NCBI GenBank assembly: GCA_963575745.1
Contig: CAUYUJ010017990.1
Span: forward strand, 1 to 64,000
Direction: 5' to 3'
Origin: Prorocentrum cordatum
Lineage: Eukaryota; Sar; Dinophyceae; Prorocentrales; Prorocentraceae
DNA: 64,000 nt
Both the position numbers and the translations under genes were made by a program. The notes beneath the pieces were generated by a model. It saw only the letters and a list, made by a program, of their open reading frames with translations, was not told the DNA's origin and did no database searches. This document shows positions 40,597 through 51,776 of this stretch, one piece after another (the stretch's first letter is position 1; each line of letters begins with the position of its first letter).

Positions 40597-41874
40597 ATGG
40601 CGCCCAAGGGGCGGTCGGGTCGTGGTGGCGGGCGCGGTGCCTCAGGCGCCGCAGGGCGTGGGCGCGGCAGTGGACGGCGTGGCGGAGCGCCCGGATCGTC
40701 GGCCGACATCGACGCCAACGCTCCGGTGGCCGACGTGGATCAGTTTGGAGAATCTTTTGCACCAGAGTTCAACGGTGCCTACGTCTCCAGGAAGGAGAAA
40801 GCCATCGAGAAGATCTTGAGCCATCCGTACTTCAGCGGCCTGGCCCAGATGGAGCCACTGGCCATTGACCCTGCTGCTGAGCTCTCCGGACACATGGCGG
40901 TGTTCGACCAGACGGAGTTTGAGACCAGCATGACGTCGAACAAAACGTACACAGCTGCCTGCAATCTGTTCAGCATCAAAATGTGGTACAAGGCTCAGTG
41001 TGATGTGCCCATCAACGAGGGGGCGGTGAAGCACTTGATGGATTTCTTCTTCAGCTCACCGGCGCGTGTGTTCCCGACGAACCTCGTCGTGGCTCACGAG
41101 GATAAGCCGAAGGAGCACGCTGGGCGGCTCCAGTGTCTGTCGCCGATTGAGTTAGTTGACGCAATGTTATTCGCAGTGGAGAGGGATATCGACGCTCAGA
41201 AGTTTGATGAGGAGCTCAAGTCGTGGATGATTTGCTTCCGGACAGTGGCGCTCCAGTTCAAAAAGTTGCCATCCGTGGACGACAAGTACTTCGAGGCGTT
41301 CAACTTGCGGGGGGCCCTAATGCACCAGGCGCAGCATCTGCAGCACACGGCCATCCAGAAGGTTACGTCGCTCGTGGCGTTCGCGCATCGCAAGAACCAG
41401 ACGACTGGGCGCCTCACCAACAAAGACCTGGCCAAGCTGTTCGAGGACCAGGCTACCTACGCCACGGGCTCAGAGAAGTTCACGGAGACGTTCATCAAGG
41501 CAGCTTCGACGGTGTGGGAGCGCCTTTTGACTCCGCCTGGGCCGCGCGCTGTCCTGATGGCGCTCGACGACGCTTATGGGTTGGCTAATCCTCTGAACTC
41601 AGTCTATGTGATGGAAGCCTTCGCCCAGAAAACTAAGAATGGTGCGATGTTGTTGTGGGCCCTGCATGGCGTGCAGGATTGCTTGGAGTGCAAGCTCACG
41701 ACGCCTGGCGAGCTGAACAACAGGGCGCTGACTGGCAAGAACGCGGGCGGCAAGGGCCTGATCGACCTCTTGATGTTCAAGAAGGAGTGCGGCGATTTCC
41801 TGATCCAGTGGATGGAGAGGAACCGCGTTGACAAGGCGACCATGGAGTTGCTTCGCCCGGTGCTCATGATGAGG
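40597..41874 (+). CDS. Unknown-function gene, exon 1 (426 codons)
   Basis: The start ATG at 40597 (MAPKGRSGRGG) is chosen because the upstream repeats keep the same ATGGCGCCC context; the ORF itself opens slightly earlier. A glycine/arginine-rich N-terminus of ~40 residues is followed by a globular region with no known domain: SRKEKAIEKILSHPYF, SMTSNKTYTAACNLFSIKMW, INEGAVKHLMDFFFSSPARV, LQCLSPIELVDAMLFAVERD. I have the impression of a dinoflagellate-restricted multicopy family, but cannot name a function. The coding stretch ends at MELLRPVLMMR, then a GAGGAGG microsatellite and a repeat element follow. I place the exon end at 41874 before a GA-type donor. Confidence 0.65.
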
Positions 41875-43171
41875 GATAGGAGGAGGAGGAGGAGGAGGAG
41901 GAGGAGGAGAAGAAGGATGAGGAGTACACGGAGGAGGAGGGGGAGGAGGAGGAGGAGGATACGGAAGATTTTACCCCACGCCAATTTGTCCAAATTATTC
42001 CAGTGCGACCCTACCTGGGAGTTGGAGCCCCTAGGAAAGCAGCATTAGTAGTAACAGAAAAGCTAAACTAAAGCTAAGCTAAAGCTAAGCCAAAACTAAA
42101 CTAAAGCTAAGCTAAATCCAAGCTGAAGCTGGATAAAGCTAAGCTAAAGCTAAGCTAAAACTGAGCTAAAGCTAAACTAGAACTAATATAAAGCTAAGCT
42201 AAAGCTAAGCTAAAGCTAAGCTGAAGCTAAGCTAAAGCTAAGCTAAAGCTAAAGTAAATAGAAGGTAACTATATTGTAAGTCTAATGTAAAACTAAGCTA
42301 AAGCTAAACTAAAGCTAAGGTGAAGCTAATGCATATCTCAGGCACAGCTAAGCTGACGCTAAGCTAAAACTAAGCTAAAGCTAAGCTGAAGCTAAGCTGA
42401 AGCTAAGCTAAAGCTAAGCTAAAGCTAAGCTAAACTAAGCTGAAGCTAAACTAAAGCTAAGCTAAAGCTAAGCCAAAGCTAAGCTAAAGCTAAACTAAAG
42501 CTAAACTAACGCTAAACCTAACGCTAAAACTAAAACTCCCAGGGGACTGGGAGAACCGCGGGGCGGATCCTGCCTGGGGGAACCGCCCGGGGCGTGGAAC
42601 GCTGCCCGGCCCTTGAAGCCAACGCGGTAAGAACCCTTCTAGGTAGAGCCTAGGTAGGGACTAAGTAAGAACCCTTCTAGGCAGAGCCTAGGTAGAGAAT
42701 GGGCCTGAGCTATGATGAAGTTAAGATCAGATGAACTAAGCTCAGCTAATATGAGATAAGCAACGCTAAGCTAAGCTAAGATGAGCTAAGCATGAGATCA
42801 ACTAATATGAGATAAACAAGCTAATGTGTGATGAGCTATGCTAAGATAAGCTAAGACGGGATAATCAACGCTAATCTATGCTAGGATAAGCTAAGCTAAG
42901 ATGTGATACGCAACTCTAAGCTAAGTTAAGCTGAGCTAAGATGAATAAGCTAAGCTACGATGATATAAGCTAACCTAAGATGAGCTAAGCTAAGCTGGGG
43001 GAACCGCGGGGCGGATGCGGGGGGGGCCGCTCGGGGCGTGGTCCACTGCCCGGCCCTTTAAGCTTATTGTACAGTAAGAACCCTTCTAGGCAGAGCTTAG
43101 GTAGGGGACAAACCGAGCAGAGCCCAGGGGGAGAAGGACGAGGACGCAGCCCCCCCTCTTCTTTCGATCAG
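41875..43171. other. Inferred intron 1, hosting a CCTAGG-type element
   Basis: Starts GATAGG, then AGG repeats to 41960, then the array element from 41994. It ends TTTCGATCAG. Phase 0 on both sides. Confidence 0.5.
41994..43110 (+). mobile_element. CCTAGG-type array element with T1, array, T2, array, T2
   Basis: T1 at 41994-42045 (AGTGCGACCCTACCTGGGAG). AAGCTAAAGCT arrays run 42050-42535. T2 at 42540-42664 ends GAGCCTAGGTAGGG, with a partial repeat of the T2 tail at 42668-42700. TAAGATGAG arrays run 42705-42990, and a second T2 is at 42995-43110. It lies inside the inferred first intron of the gene, in the sense orientation. Confidence 0.85.
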
Positions 43172-43300
43172 GTGCTGTGCTCCCATCGCCACTACCGGGA
43201 GTTGTTCGGCTTCCCCGGCGATGCGACGGCCGACCATTCGTTCATGACGGAGCTGCCAGAGAGCGGGCAGAGGATGGTCCGTTTCGCGGAGGAGCTTCAG
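43172..43300 (+). CDS. Unknown-function gene, exon 2 (43 codons)
   Basis: Reads VLCSHRHYRELFGFPGDATA ... QRMVRFAEELQ. The acceptor is TTTCGATCAG. The sequence is coding-like with no repeats, and its phase fits exons 1 and 3. The downstream border is ambiguous: a shared G allows CGATGA...CCCAG or GCGATG...CCCCA. Confidence 0.5.
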
Positions 43301-44801
43301 CGATGACAACGACGGCGGCGACGCCGACAGCGAGAGCGTTCTTGGGGCATGATATCGATCAAATAAGCGGGGGCGGGGGGGGGCTTCACTAGGCCCCCCC
43401 TTCGGGGGCGCCTGAGATCGCCTCTTGGGCCGCTCTTAGGGCGCTCTTGGAGCGCCCCTGGGCGCTCTTGGGGCCGTGTTGGGGCTATCTTGGGCCTCTC
43501 TTGGGGCCCTCTTGGGTGCTCTTGTAGCCAGCTTGAGGCTTCCGAAGGCCATCGAACGCAAAAGAGCGAGAAGGCACACTCCCACCAAACCTCTGGGCGT
43601 AAGTGGTCTAGGGAGGTTCCTCTTCCAACCCCGCCCTCCCCCTTGGGGGAGAGGTTTACCCGCCCCCCATGCCCCCCCCCCCCCCATGCCCCGCCCTGCG
43701 AGGTGTCAGAGAGAATTGTTTCACCCAAGATGGCGCCAACAGGGCCTCATAGAGTCCAATATGACCTCCAAGATGGCTCAAGATCACCCATGATGCATCA
43801 AATCGGCTGCCAAAATGCTCCAAGAGGCTCCAAGACCACTCAAATGCGGCTCCAAGACGTCGAAACCCCCAATGATGCCCCCAAGAAACCAAAATCCTTC
43901 AACAACCGATTTGCTTTATCGCCTTTTCGGGGCCTCAAGATGGCCATCCGGGGCCTCAAGATGGCTCCAACATGGCCCACTAGGGCCCCGAGCGAGACCC
44001 GAGCAAGCCCCAAGATGGCCCCAAGGTCGCCCAAGAGCTCTCAAAGCGCGCCCGCCAGCGCGCCCCAAGAGGCGACGTTTGGTGCTCCCCAGCAGAGGGC
44101 AAATTAGGGAACCCCTCTTCTTTGATCGATATCATCCAAGATGGCCCCGAGAGCGTTCCCAAGGCCGCCGAGCGCGCCCAGAGACGGCCTCAAGAGGCGC
44201 CCAGACGGCCCCGAGGCGCCCACGATGCCTCCGAGAGGCTCCCAGGAGGTCCCCAATAGGCTTCAGGGGGATCCCCGTGGTACCCAAGACGGTCAAATAC
44301 GGCCCTGGGCTCGCCAGCCCCTCCTCCTCCTCCTCCTCCTTCTCCTCCTCCTTGTCTACTGTCACTTCCTCCTTCCTCCTCTTCGCATTCCTCCTCCTCC
44401 TCCTCCTTCTCCCCCACCACCCTTCCCCTCTTGGGGTATCGGACGGCTTCCCCCGCCTTTTTTTTGTTTCTGCATGTTCCCCCACTTCCCTGATCGCCTC
44501 AACTCCCCTGGGCATCGTTTCTGGATGGGCTGGCGGGGTTGCCCTTGGGTTTCTGACGAGCTTTGGCCTCCTGGCGGCCTCCCGGGGAAGTTCCGCGGCC
44601 ACTTGGGGCCGTCTTGGAGTGGTCTTGGGGCCTCTTGGAGCGTCTTGGGAATCATCTTGAGCCATCTTGAACCATCTTGGAGGTCGTCGTTGGGCTCTCT
44701 GCAGAGGCCATATTGGAGCCATCTTGGGCAATGCTGGACGCTCCAACCCTGCGGCGGTGACAGCGACGACGACGGCAGCGGCGGCGTTTCGTGATCCCCA
44801 G
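43301..44801. repeat. Inferred intron 2, dispersed repeats
   Basis: Contains a GATATCGATCAAAT box (43351), CTTGG DNA (43420-43560), the stem-loop box (43584), a poly-C run (43671-43685), CCAAG DNA (43720-44060 and 44140-44310), a TTTGATCGATATC box (44121), CCTCCT tracts (44320-44415), the boundary box TTTCTGGATGGGCTGGCGGG (44518) and CTTGG DNA (44560-44750). Confidence 0.6.
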
Positions 44802-46412
44802 AAGCTTCTGTTCGGCATCGATTCCGACGCCCACTTGAAGCAGAGTGTCCGGACGCTGAGGTCGGTGGCTGCGACCGCTGAGGTGAGTCCAATCAAGGAT
44901 GCCTTGGATCAGATCATCGACATGCGCAACAGTGAGATTGAGGAGCGGCCCAGCGATGGCAGCGCTGGCAGGGGCGAGGGCGCAGGTGCCAGCGCCGCGT
45001 CCATCGTCATTCCTGAGGATGAGGAGGCGACCGCGCCCGTGAGGCGGCCCGATGGCAGCATCATCGATGATCCAGAGAACAAGTTGGCTGGGTGGAGGAC
45101 GTATGCGGAACGCAAAGTCCGGGAATGGGTCAAGATGATTGTGTTGCCGTCAACGGAGAACCAGTTGGGCGAGCTGATCAAGGATTGGCAAGCTGGCAAG
45201 CATGAGATCAAGGCGGAGCTGAGCGAACACATGTCGTGCATCTACGACGCCGCCGCGTCTGGAGAGGCAGCCGCCCACCCACGCATCAGGGTGCCGCCGC
45301 TGCGGGTTGACCACTGTCGGCTCGCGATCAGGGGCTGCCTGATAGGTCGTGGCGATCGCGACGTGATCGGCGATCGGGACTTGTGCATCTTCCTGGGCGG
45401 CAGCCGGCACGGCAACGAAGCGCAGATGATCAACGGCCTCTCCAAAGAGAACGGAAAGGCCTGCGACAGGGAGAAGCTCACCTACTACGTCGCCTACGAC
45501 GAGACGAGCGCCAAGGCGAGGCGCTTCAAGCAGCGCGGCCCGATCATGCAGATGGAGTTCATGCATGTGCTGTCCCGCAGGGGCCTTGACTTGGAAGATC
45601 AGAGTCGGTGCCACTTCGAAGGGGCAACACGGGGGAATCTGTTCAGCCCTGTGGCGATCCCGCCATGGGAGTCAGCATGGATGGTCACCGAGGTCACGAA
45701 GCTCCGCATGCTTGGCCCCCACCGCCCCCCTGTTGGGGGCCCGACCGACAACGCAGACCAGCCCCCCAAGTACGGCCCCGCCATGAACATGATGCCTGTC
45801 AACTGGCACTTCAGGTCCGTGGCGTTCTGGGAAGAAATCCTCCATTCGTTCAAGGCAAAGCGTGCCATCCTGACGACCACCTTGGACGATAATTTCGCTG
45901 TTGCCTGCCTCGAGAAGAAGGTCCCGTGCTGCCTCGTCTGCTTCACGTCCGACCAACAGGAGATGCTGGGGCGTCGCCTCACGCACCGCGTGTTTGCCCT
46001 GTTCCAGGAGGAAGGAGACCTCTACGAACCAGGCTTGGCAAGTCTCACAGCCAAGAAGCAGCGTGCCAAGCCGAAGCGGAAGGCCACCGGGAAGGATGAT
46101 GATGAGGACGACGTGGGCGGTGACAACCCCGCCAGCAGCGGCGTCGACGGCAACGGCGGGGGCCCACCCATGAAGAAGAAGAAGACGGCCAACCCCGCCA
46201 AGTCGGGCAAGACGGCCAAGGGCAAGGACGGCAACAACAAGGAGAAGGGCATGACCGCCGACGAGCGCAAGAAGCTCCTGGCGAAGCTCCAGCAGGCTGG
46301 CCAGGGCGACGAGGGCGAGGAGGACCTGCCCGAGGAGGACGACGAGGACGGCGACATGGACCTGGATGAGGACGAGCCGGAGGACGAGGATGAGGATCAG
46401 CAGCAATCCTGA
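44802..46412 (+). CDS. Unknown-function gene, exon 3 (C-terminal part)
   Basis: Acceptor GATCCCCAG at 44801, then KLLFGIDSDAHLKQSVRTLR. About 400 residues of globular sequence follow (LAGWRTYAERKVREWVKMIV, CIFLGGSRHGNEAQMINGLS, MPVNWHFRSVAFWEEILHSF, RLTHRVFALFQEEGD). Then a lysine-rich region (MKKKKTANPAKSGKTAKG) and a strongly acidic C-terminus (EDEPEDEDEDQQQS-like) precede TGA. A basic linker plus acidic tail is common in nuclear or chromatin-associated proteins, but that is only a hint. A GTGAGT-like site at 44882 could mark another in-frame intron. The opposite-strand ORFs are shadows. Confidence 0.7.
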   Translation, partial: KLLFGIDSDAHLKQSVRTLRSVAATAEVSPIKDALDQIIDMRNSEIEERPSDGSAGRGEGAGASAASIVIPEDEEATAPVRRPDGSIIDDPENKLAGWRTYAERKVREWVKMIVLPSTENQLGELIKDWQAGKHEIKAELSEHMSCIYDAAASGEAAAHPRIRVPPLRVDHCRLAIRGCLIGRGDRDVIGDRDLCIFLGGSRHGNEAQMINGLSKENGKACDREKLTYYVAYDETSAKARRFKQRGPIMQMEFMHVLSRRGLDLEDQSRCHFEGATRGNLFSPVAIPPWESAWMVTEVTKLRMLGPHRPPVGGPTDNADQPPKYGPAMNMMPVNWHFRSVAFWEEILHSFKAKRAILTTTLDDNFAVACLEKKVPCCLVCFTSDQQEMLGRRLTHRVFALFQEEGDLYEPGLASLTAKKQRAKPKRKATGKDDDEDDVGGDNPASSGVDGNGGGPPMKKKKTANPAKSGKTAKGKDGNNKEKGMTADERKKLLAKLQQAGQGDEGEEDLPEEDDEDGDMDLDEDEPEDEDEDQQQS

Positions 46413-46809
46413 GCAGCACGTCTAGATTAGATTAAATTGTGTGATCCGCTGACGCGGATGTTCTTTGGCGCCTATGGATGGCGACATCCCCCCCTTGCCT
46501 CCTGTTCTGTCTCTCCCCTCTCTCCCCTTGCCCTCCTCCTCATCCCCGTCGCACCGTTCGCGCTATCCGCATTTACTGCCCTCTTGTCCCTCCTCGCCTG
46601 TCTCCGGCCTCCACGTTCATAGCTTCCCTCCTGTTCAACGCTCATCCTCACTCCCTCACTCTTATCCTAGTACTTCCTCCTCCACTCGAGCCTGCCCTCC
46701 TCAGTCCTCACGTTGCTCGCGTCCCGCCCGCTGCGAGAATCGGCGCTCTGTGTGCGCCGCTGTGCGAGCTCCAGACTGCCCTGCTGAGTGGGCCCCCGAC
46801 CCATCAAAG
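46413..46809. other. 3' flank of the gene, pyrimidine-rich
   Basis: TAGATTAGATTAAATTG at 46424 is AT-rich and may belong to the 3' UTR. The remainder is CT-rich with no gene seen. Confidence 0.4.
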
Positions 46810-47034
46810 CCACCCTTCGGGTGATAAGGAGGTTCGGGGGGGTGAATCACAGTCTCACTCGATCGGCCTCACTATCGATTTTAATATCGATCTCACCGTC
46901 GATTTCGCTCGATCGATCTCACTCGATCGATCTCACAATCGATATCACCCGATCTAGTTCACTCGATTGATCTCACTTTCGATATGACTATCGATCTCAC
47001 AACCGATTTCACGATCGATCTCACTATCGATCTC

Positions 47035-47069
<35 letters not shown>

Positions 47070-48724
47070 CAGTCGGTCTCACGATCGATACCACTATCGG
47101 TATCACAATTGATTTCACAATCAAGGTCATCATCACCACCGACATCATCGTCATCAACGTCATCGGAACACCATCGTGATCATCACCTCGTCACCATTAT
47201 CATCAACACCATCACCGTCAGCACCATCCTCAGCATCGGGACGCCATCCTCGTCACAATCATCATCCTCATCAACATCATCATCGGGGCACCTGCATCAT
47301 GTCATCATCATCATCATCGGAACACCACCATCACCATCATCACTTCAGCATCATCCTGAACAGCATCGTCAACATCATCACCATCATCATCATCATCGGG
47401 ACATCATCATCATCAACATCATCACAGCATTATCATCATCAGGGTACCATCATCATCGTTACCATCATTATCATCAACATCATCACCAGTGGGCCACCAT
47501 CATCAACATCACCATCACATCAGCATCGGGCTACCATCATCAAAATCATCGCCACCTCATCCTCATTCTCATCATCAATGACATCGCCATCGTCCAACGC
47601 AAGCATCGTCACCATCAACATCAACATCATCCTCATTATCATCGGGAAACCATCATCATCACCATCATCATCTGCAGCAACATCATCACCTTCATCCTCA
47701 TCATCATCATCATCCCCGGGACACCATCATCAAAATCTGATGTTGATGATGGTGTCCCGTCATGTCATCATCTCATGACCACCAACATCAGCAAGATCAT
47801 CAACATCATCACCATCATCATGGCACCATCTTCATCACCAGCAACACCAGCATCATAATCATCATCATCAGGACACCATCATCGTCGCCACCATAGCCAT
47901 CATCATCATAACCATCAGCAGCATCATCTGGACACCATCATCGTCACCATCGTCATCAACATCATCATAGGGGTTCCATCATCGTCACCATGGGAACGCC
48001 ACCATCATCATCATATCATCATCAGCATGAATAACATCATCATCAAGACAACAACAGCAACATCATCATCAACAACATCATCATCATCGGGGATCACCAT
48101 CGCTGTCACCATCATCATCACCATCATCATATTCATCATCGGGACACCATCATCATCAACGTCGCCATCATCATCCCCATTGAGCCACCACCATCAAACA
48201 CAGCATCATCACCTCATCATCATCCTCGTCAGCATCATCATCATTGGGAAACCATTATCGTCATCACCATCATCAACATCATCACCATCATTGGGACACA
48301 ATCATCATCACTATCATCATCATCAACAACGCCATCATCGGGACACCATCATCATCATCTTGAGCATCATCAACACATCATCACCAACATCATCAGGATC
48401 ATCAACGTCATCGTTATCATCATCAGGACACCATCATCATAATAATAATCATCATCATCATCATAATCATCATCATCGTGAAATCATCATCACCACCACC
48501 ATGGCCATCATCATCATCATCAACATCACCATCATCATCAACATCAGGACACTGCCGACGAGTCACCTGCGGGACACCGTGCGGCACCAGTTGCCGCAAG
48601 GGAGACTTTTGGTCCGGCCGCGCCCCAGCCTGAGGCGGGACATTGTTCGCCCGTCGGCGTCGCCTCGCCCGCGCGCGCGGCACGCGCGAACACGAAACCG
48701 AAACCGATTTCTTGGTAGGGGGGC
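46810..48724 (+). mobile_element. CAT-array element, copy B (about 1.9 kb)
   Basis: Same left end (CACCCTTCGGGTGATAAGG), TATCGATCTCAC repeats, TA tract (47040-47067), CATCATC/GGGACACC array (47125-48550) and right end (GACACCGTGCGGCACCAG to AAACCGAAACCGATTTC) as copy A. The arrays differ in detail while the ends are well conserved. Confidence 0.8.
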
Positions 48725-49925
48725 TCTCCGATTACCATGATTTCAATGACCGTTCCCCCCTGTATGATGTCCACCAGCAGGCGGGCGTGGGCAGCAAGTA
48801 GAGACCGGCGGGCGCGGCAGCCGTACTCACCGTCGCTGCGGGGGCCGCCGCTCTGAAGTCTGTTGGCCGCTGAGCCCGCCGACTCCCCGCTGAGGGGGCT
48901 GTTTGGATCAAGCAAAACATTCGTTGAATGTCTTCTCCGAATCTTTTCGTATGTCGTTTGGAAGCTTTTTGCAAGCCTCTCGGGGCGTTTCGGGTGCCTC
49001 TTGGCAGCCCCAGGGGCCTCTTGGAGCGTCTTGGGTGCCTCGGGGTGCATCCTTGGGCCTCTTGGGCGTCTCTTGGGAACCTGCTGGAGGCCTATTAGGC
49101 GCCTCTAGGGGTCTTCTGGGCGCATATTGTGGCCCCTTCTTGGGAGACTTGGGGCTTGGAGGAGAGAAATCGATCAAAAAGGGAAGATCTTCCAGTAGGG
49201 CCCCCCTTCGGGAGCGCCCATGCTTGCCTCTTGGGTTGCTTTTGGGGCGCTCTTGGGGCCGTCCCGGGGCTTTCTTGGGGCTCTCTGGGGGCCTTCTTGG
49301 GCTCTCTTGGAGCCATCTCGAGGCCCCGGACGGCCATCGACAGCAAAACAGCGGTATTGCCTGCAGACATCATGTCTTGTCCTTAGGTTTCTGAAAGCCG
49401 TCGGCTTCCTGGTGGCGTCCTGGGGAGGTTCCGTGGCCATTTGGAGCCGTCTTGGAGCGGTCTTGGGGCCTCTTGGAGCATCTTGGAAACCATCCTGAGC
49501 CATCTCAGGCCATCTTGAACCATCTTGAAGGTCATCATGGGTTATATGAAACCCTCTTGGCGTTATCTTGGGTCATCTTGGGCGCCCCAACCCCTCAGGG
49601 TACGCCCCCTCCAGATCCAGGGGAGGGGCAAAGGGGGAGGGAAACCCCCTCCCCGAAGGGGAAGAGAGAGTGGAAGAGGAACAGATCTGAACCACCTACA
49701 CCCAGAGGGCTGGTGGGATGTGTGCCCACCCTCCTCCAGTGTCCCTGTTCGCCTTTTCCTCATCCGGCGCCCCAGGATCCGACCAGCATGGACAGGTGGT
49801 TGAGCTTCGGAGGTCTCAGATGGGAGCGGTGATGGACCCGGGCCAGGCCAGTGCCAGGTGCCCCAGGGGTGCGCATCAGATCGCCTGTTCGGGCGCTCTT
49901 AGGGCGATTTCGGATCGTACCTGGG
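48725..49925. repeat. Dispersed CTTGG-type repeats
   Basis: 48725-48935 is unique-looking. CTTGG/CCTCTTGG blocks follow at 48960-49160 and 49220-49590, with a GAAATCGATCAAAAAGG box between them (49168), and the stem-loop box at 49690. No gene recognised. Confidence 0.6.
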
Positions 49926-49929
49926 CGCA

Positions 49930-50180
49930 TGTTCCTCCTCCTTCTCCTCCTCCCCCCTTCAATGAAGGGAAGAGGAGGAGGGAGGATGACATCTTCCCTC
50001 CTCCTCCTCCTCCTCCTCCTCCTCCTCCTCCCCCTTCTCCCCCTCCTTTTCCTCCTCCTCCTCCTCTTCCTCCCCCTCCGCCTTCTCCTCCTCCTCCTCC
50101 CCCTCCTCCTCCTCCTACTCCTCCTACTCCTCCTTTTCCTTGTCCTCCTCCTCCTCCTCCTCGAAGAGGGGCCGCGCCAT
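49930..50180. repeat. CCT-rich microsatellite
   Basis: TCCTCC repeats with CCCC interruptions. They produce proline- or leucine-rich ORFs that are not genes. Confidence 0.85.
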
Positions 50181-50262
50181 GCGTGGCCTCCGAGATTTGC
50201 CCAAGGGGTTCCGCCGGGCGCACGACTGTCTCAGTGGGTTCTTATTGGGTTTTTTCCAAAAC

Positions 50263-50862
50263 ATTACCCAAATGCGACCCGACCCAGAAGTTGGAACCCC
50301 TAGGAAAACAGCATGCTATGCTATGCCATGCTACGCTACGCTATGCGATGCTACGCTATGTTATGCGATGATATGCTATATTATGATGTGCTATGATATG
50401 ATATGCTATGCTATGCTATGTTGGACCGCGCTATGCTATGCTATGTGATGCTATGCTATGTCATGTTATGCTACGCTATGCTGTGCTATGCTGTGCTGTG
50501 CTGCGCTATGCTATGCTATGATATGTTGCGTTATGCTATGCTATGCTGGGCGTTGCTATGATATGTTGTGCGGAGATATGCGGTGCTGCATTCTGCTATA
50601 CTAACTGTGCTGTGCTATGCTAGTGCCCGGCAACAATAAGATGATGGTAAGCTAAACTAGGACAAACGTGGGCCGAAATGAAACTAAGCTAAGCTAGTAT
50701 AAAATAAGCTAAGCTAAGATGATATAGGCAACGCTAAGCTAAGGGGACGTAGCTGGGGGAACCACGGGGCGGATGCCGGGGGGACCGCCCGGGGCGATTT
50801 CCATTGCCCAGCTCCTCAAGCTTACAGGGCAATAACCCTTTTAGGCAGAGCCTAGGTATGTC
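50263..50862 (+). mobile_element. CCTAGG-type array element, complete, plus orientation (600 bp)
   Basis: T1 at 50263-50313 (AATGCGACCCGACCCAGAAG), TATGC arrays 50314-50625, TAAGC/TAAGATGA arrays 50640-50745, and T2 at 50752-50860 with GGGGGACCGCCCGGGGCGAT and GGCAGAGCCTAGGTATG. It is the shortest copy with both ends. Confidence 0.85.
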
Positions 50863-51139
50863 GGAGGCTACATGGACCCATGAATGTTGAAGTAGCATGG
50901 GCCATCTTGGAGGCCATCTTGCGACTTTGAAGCCATATTGGAGCCTTATTGGCCCATCTTGGACGCTGCGGCGCCTCCGCCCCCGCCCCCCTCCCAGGCC
51001 CAGGGGAGGGGGTAGGGGGAGGGATCAAGTTACCCCCTCCCCGCCCGCAAGCCGCCTCGCTCACCCCCACCCGCCCTCCACCCGAGTCTGGCCCGAGCCT
51101 CAGCACATTCAGCAGTCGTCTTGGGATGGGGAGCTACTG
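50863..51139. repeat. CTTGG-type dispersed repeat and pyrimidine-rich spacer
   Basis: CATCTTGGAGGCCATCTTGC words at 50900-50975, then C-rich sequence. No gene seen. Confidence 0.5.
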
Positions 51140-51225
51140 GGGGCCAATCCGCCGCCGCCGCCGCTGCCTCCGCCGCCGCCGCCGCCGCCGGGCCGCCGCC
51201 GCTGCCCGCCGCCGCCGCCCCCGCC

Positions 51226-51269
<44 letters not shown>

Positions 51270-51365
51270 CCCCGCCGCCGCAGCCGCAGCCGCTGCTGCC
51301 GCCACCGCCGCCGCAGCCGCCGCCGCAGCCGCCGCAGCCGCCGCCCGGCCGCCGCCGCCGCCAAG
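51140..51365. repeat. CCG trinucleotide tract
   Basis: About 220 bp of nearly uninterrupted GCC/CCG. ORFs here are polyalanine, polyproline or polyarginine artefacts. Confidence 0.9.
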
Positions 51366-51776
51366 TGTACTACGCATTGTTTTTTTGAGACGGATGGCGG
51401 GGGGGGGCCGCGTCGGGTCGGCTGCGCATGTTCCGAATTTGGAGGCAGAGTGTGTTTTGTATAGCTTTTTACAAGAGATGGTGGGGGGGCGTCGACATGG
51501 ACTCAAGTTGGCCCCCACGCCTGGGGGAGGGGGTGTTTACAAATAGGGGGCAGTGATTTAGAGAGAAGAAAAAAACTGGCTATACCACCTGCGCCCTGGC
51601 CTGGGGAGGCTGGATTGAAGTAGCCCGCCCAGGACATCGCCCGATATCAAGTAGTTCAAAAAGTCCCTCACCCTTCCTCCCTCCCCTCCCCTCCGCCCCC
51701 CTCTGTCAGTCCTCTCTGTTCCCTCCTCCCTTCTCCTTCCCCCACTCGCCCTCCCCTCCTCCTCCCCCCTCCCCTT
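51366..51776. other. Spacer, no gene recognised
   Basis: Includes a G-run (51400-51408), a degenerate stem-loop box (51575-51600) and CT-rich DNA (51660-51776). Confidence 0.4.

Noticed and set aside
50897-51546. Polyalanine/polyproline ORFs around the CCG tract
   Set aside because: Open in all frames because of the CCG repeat; no non-repetitive coding part.
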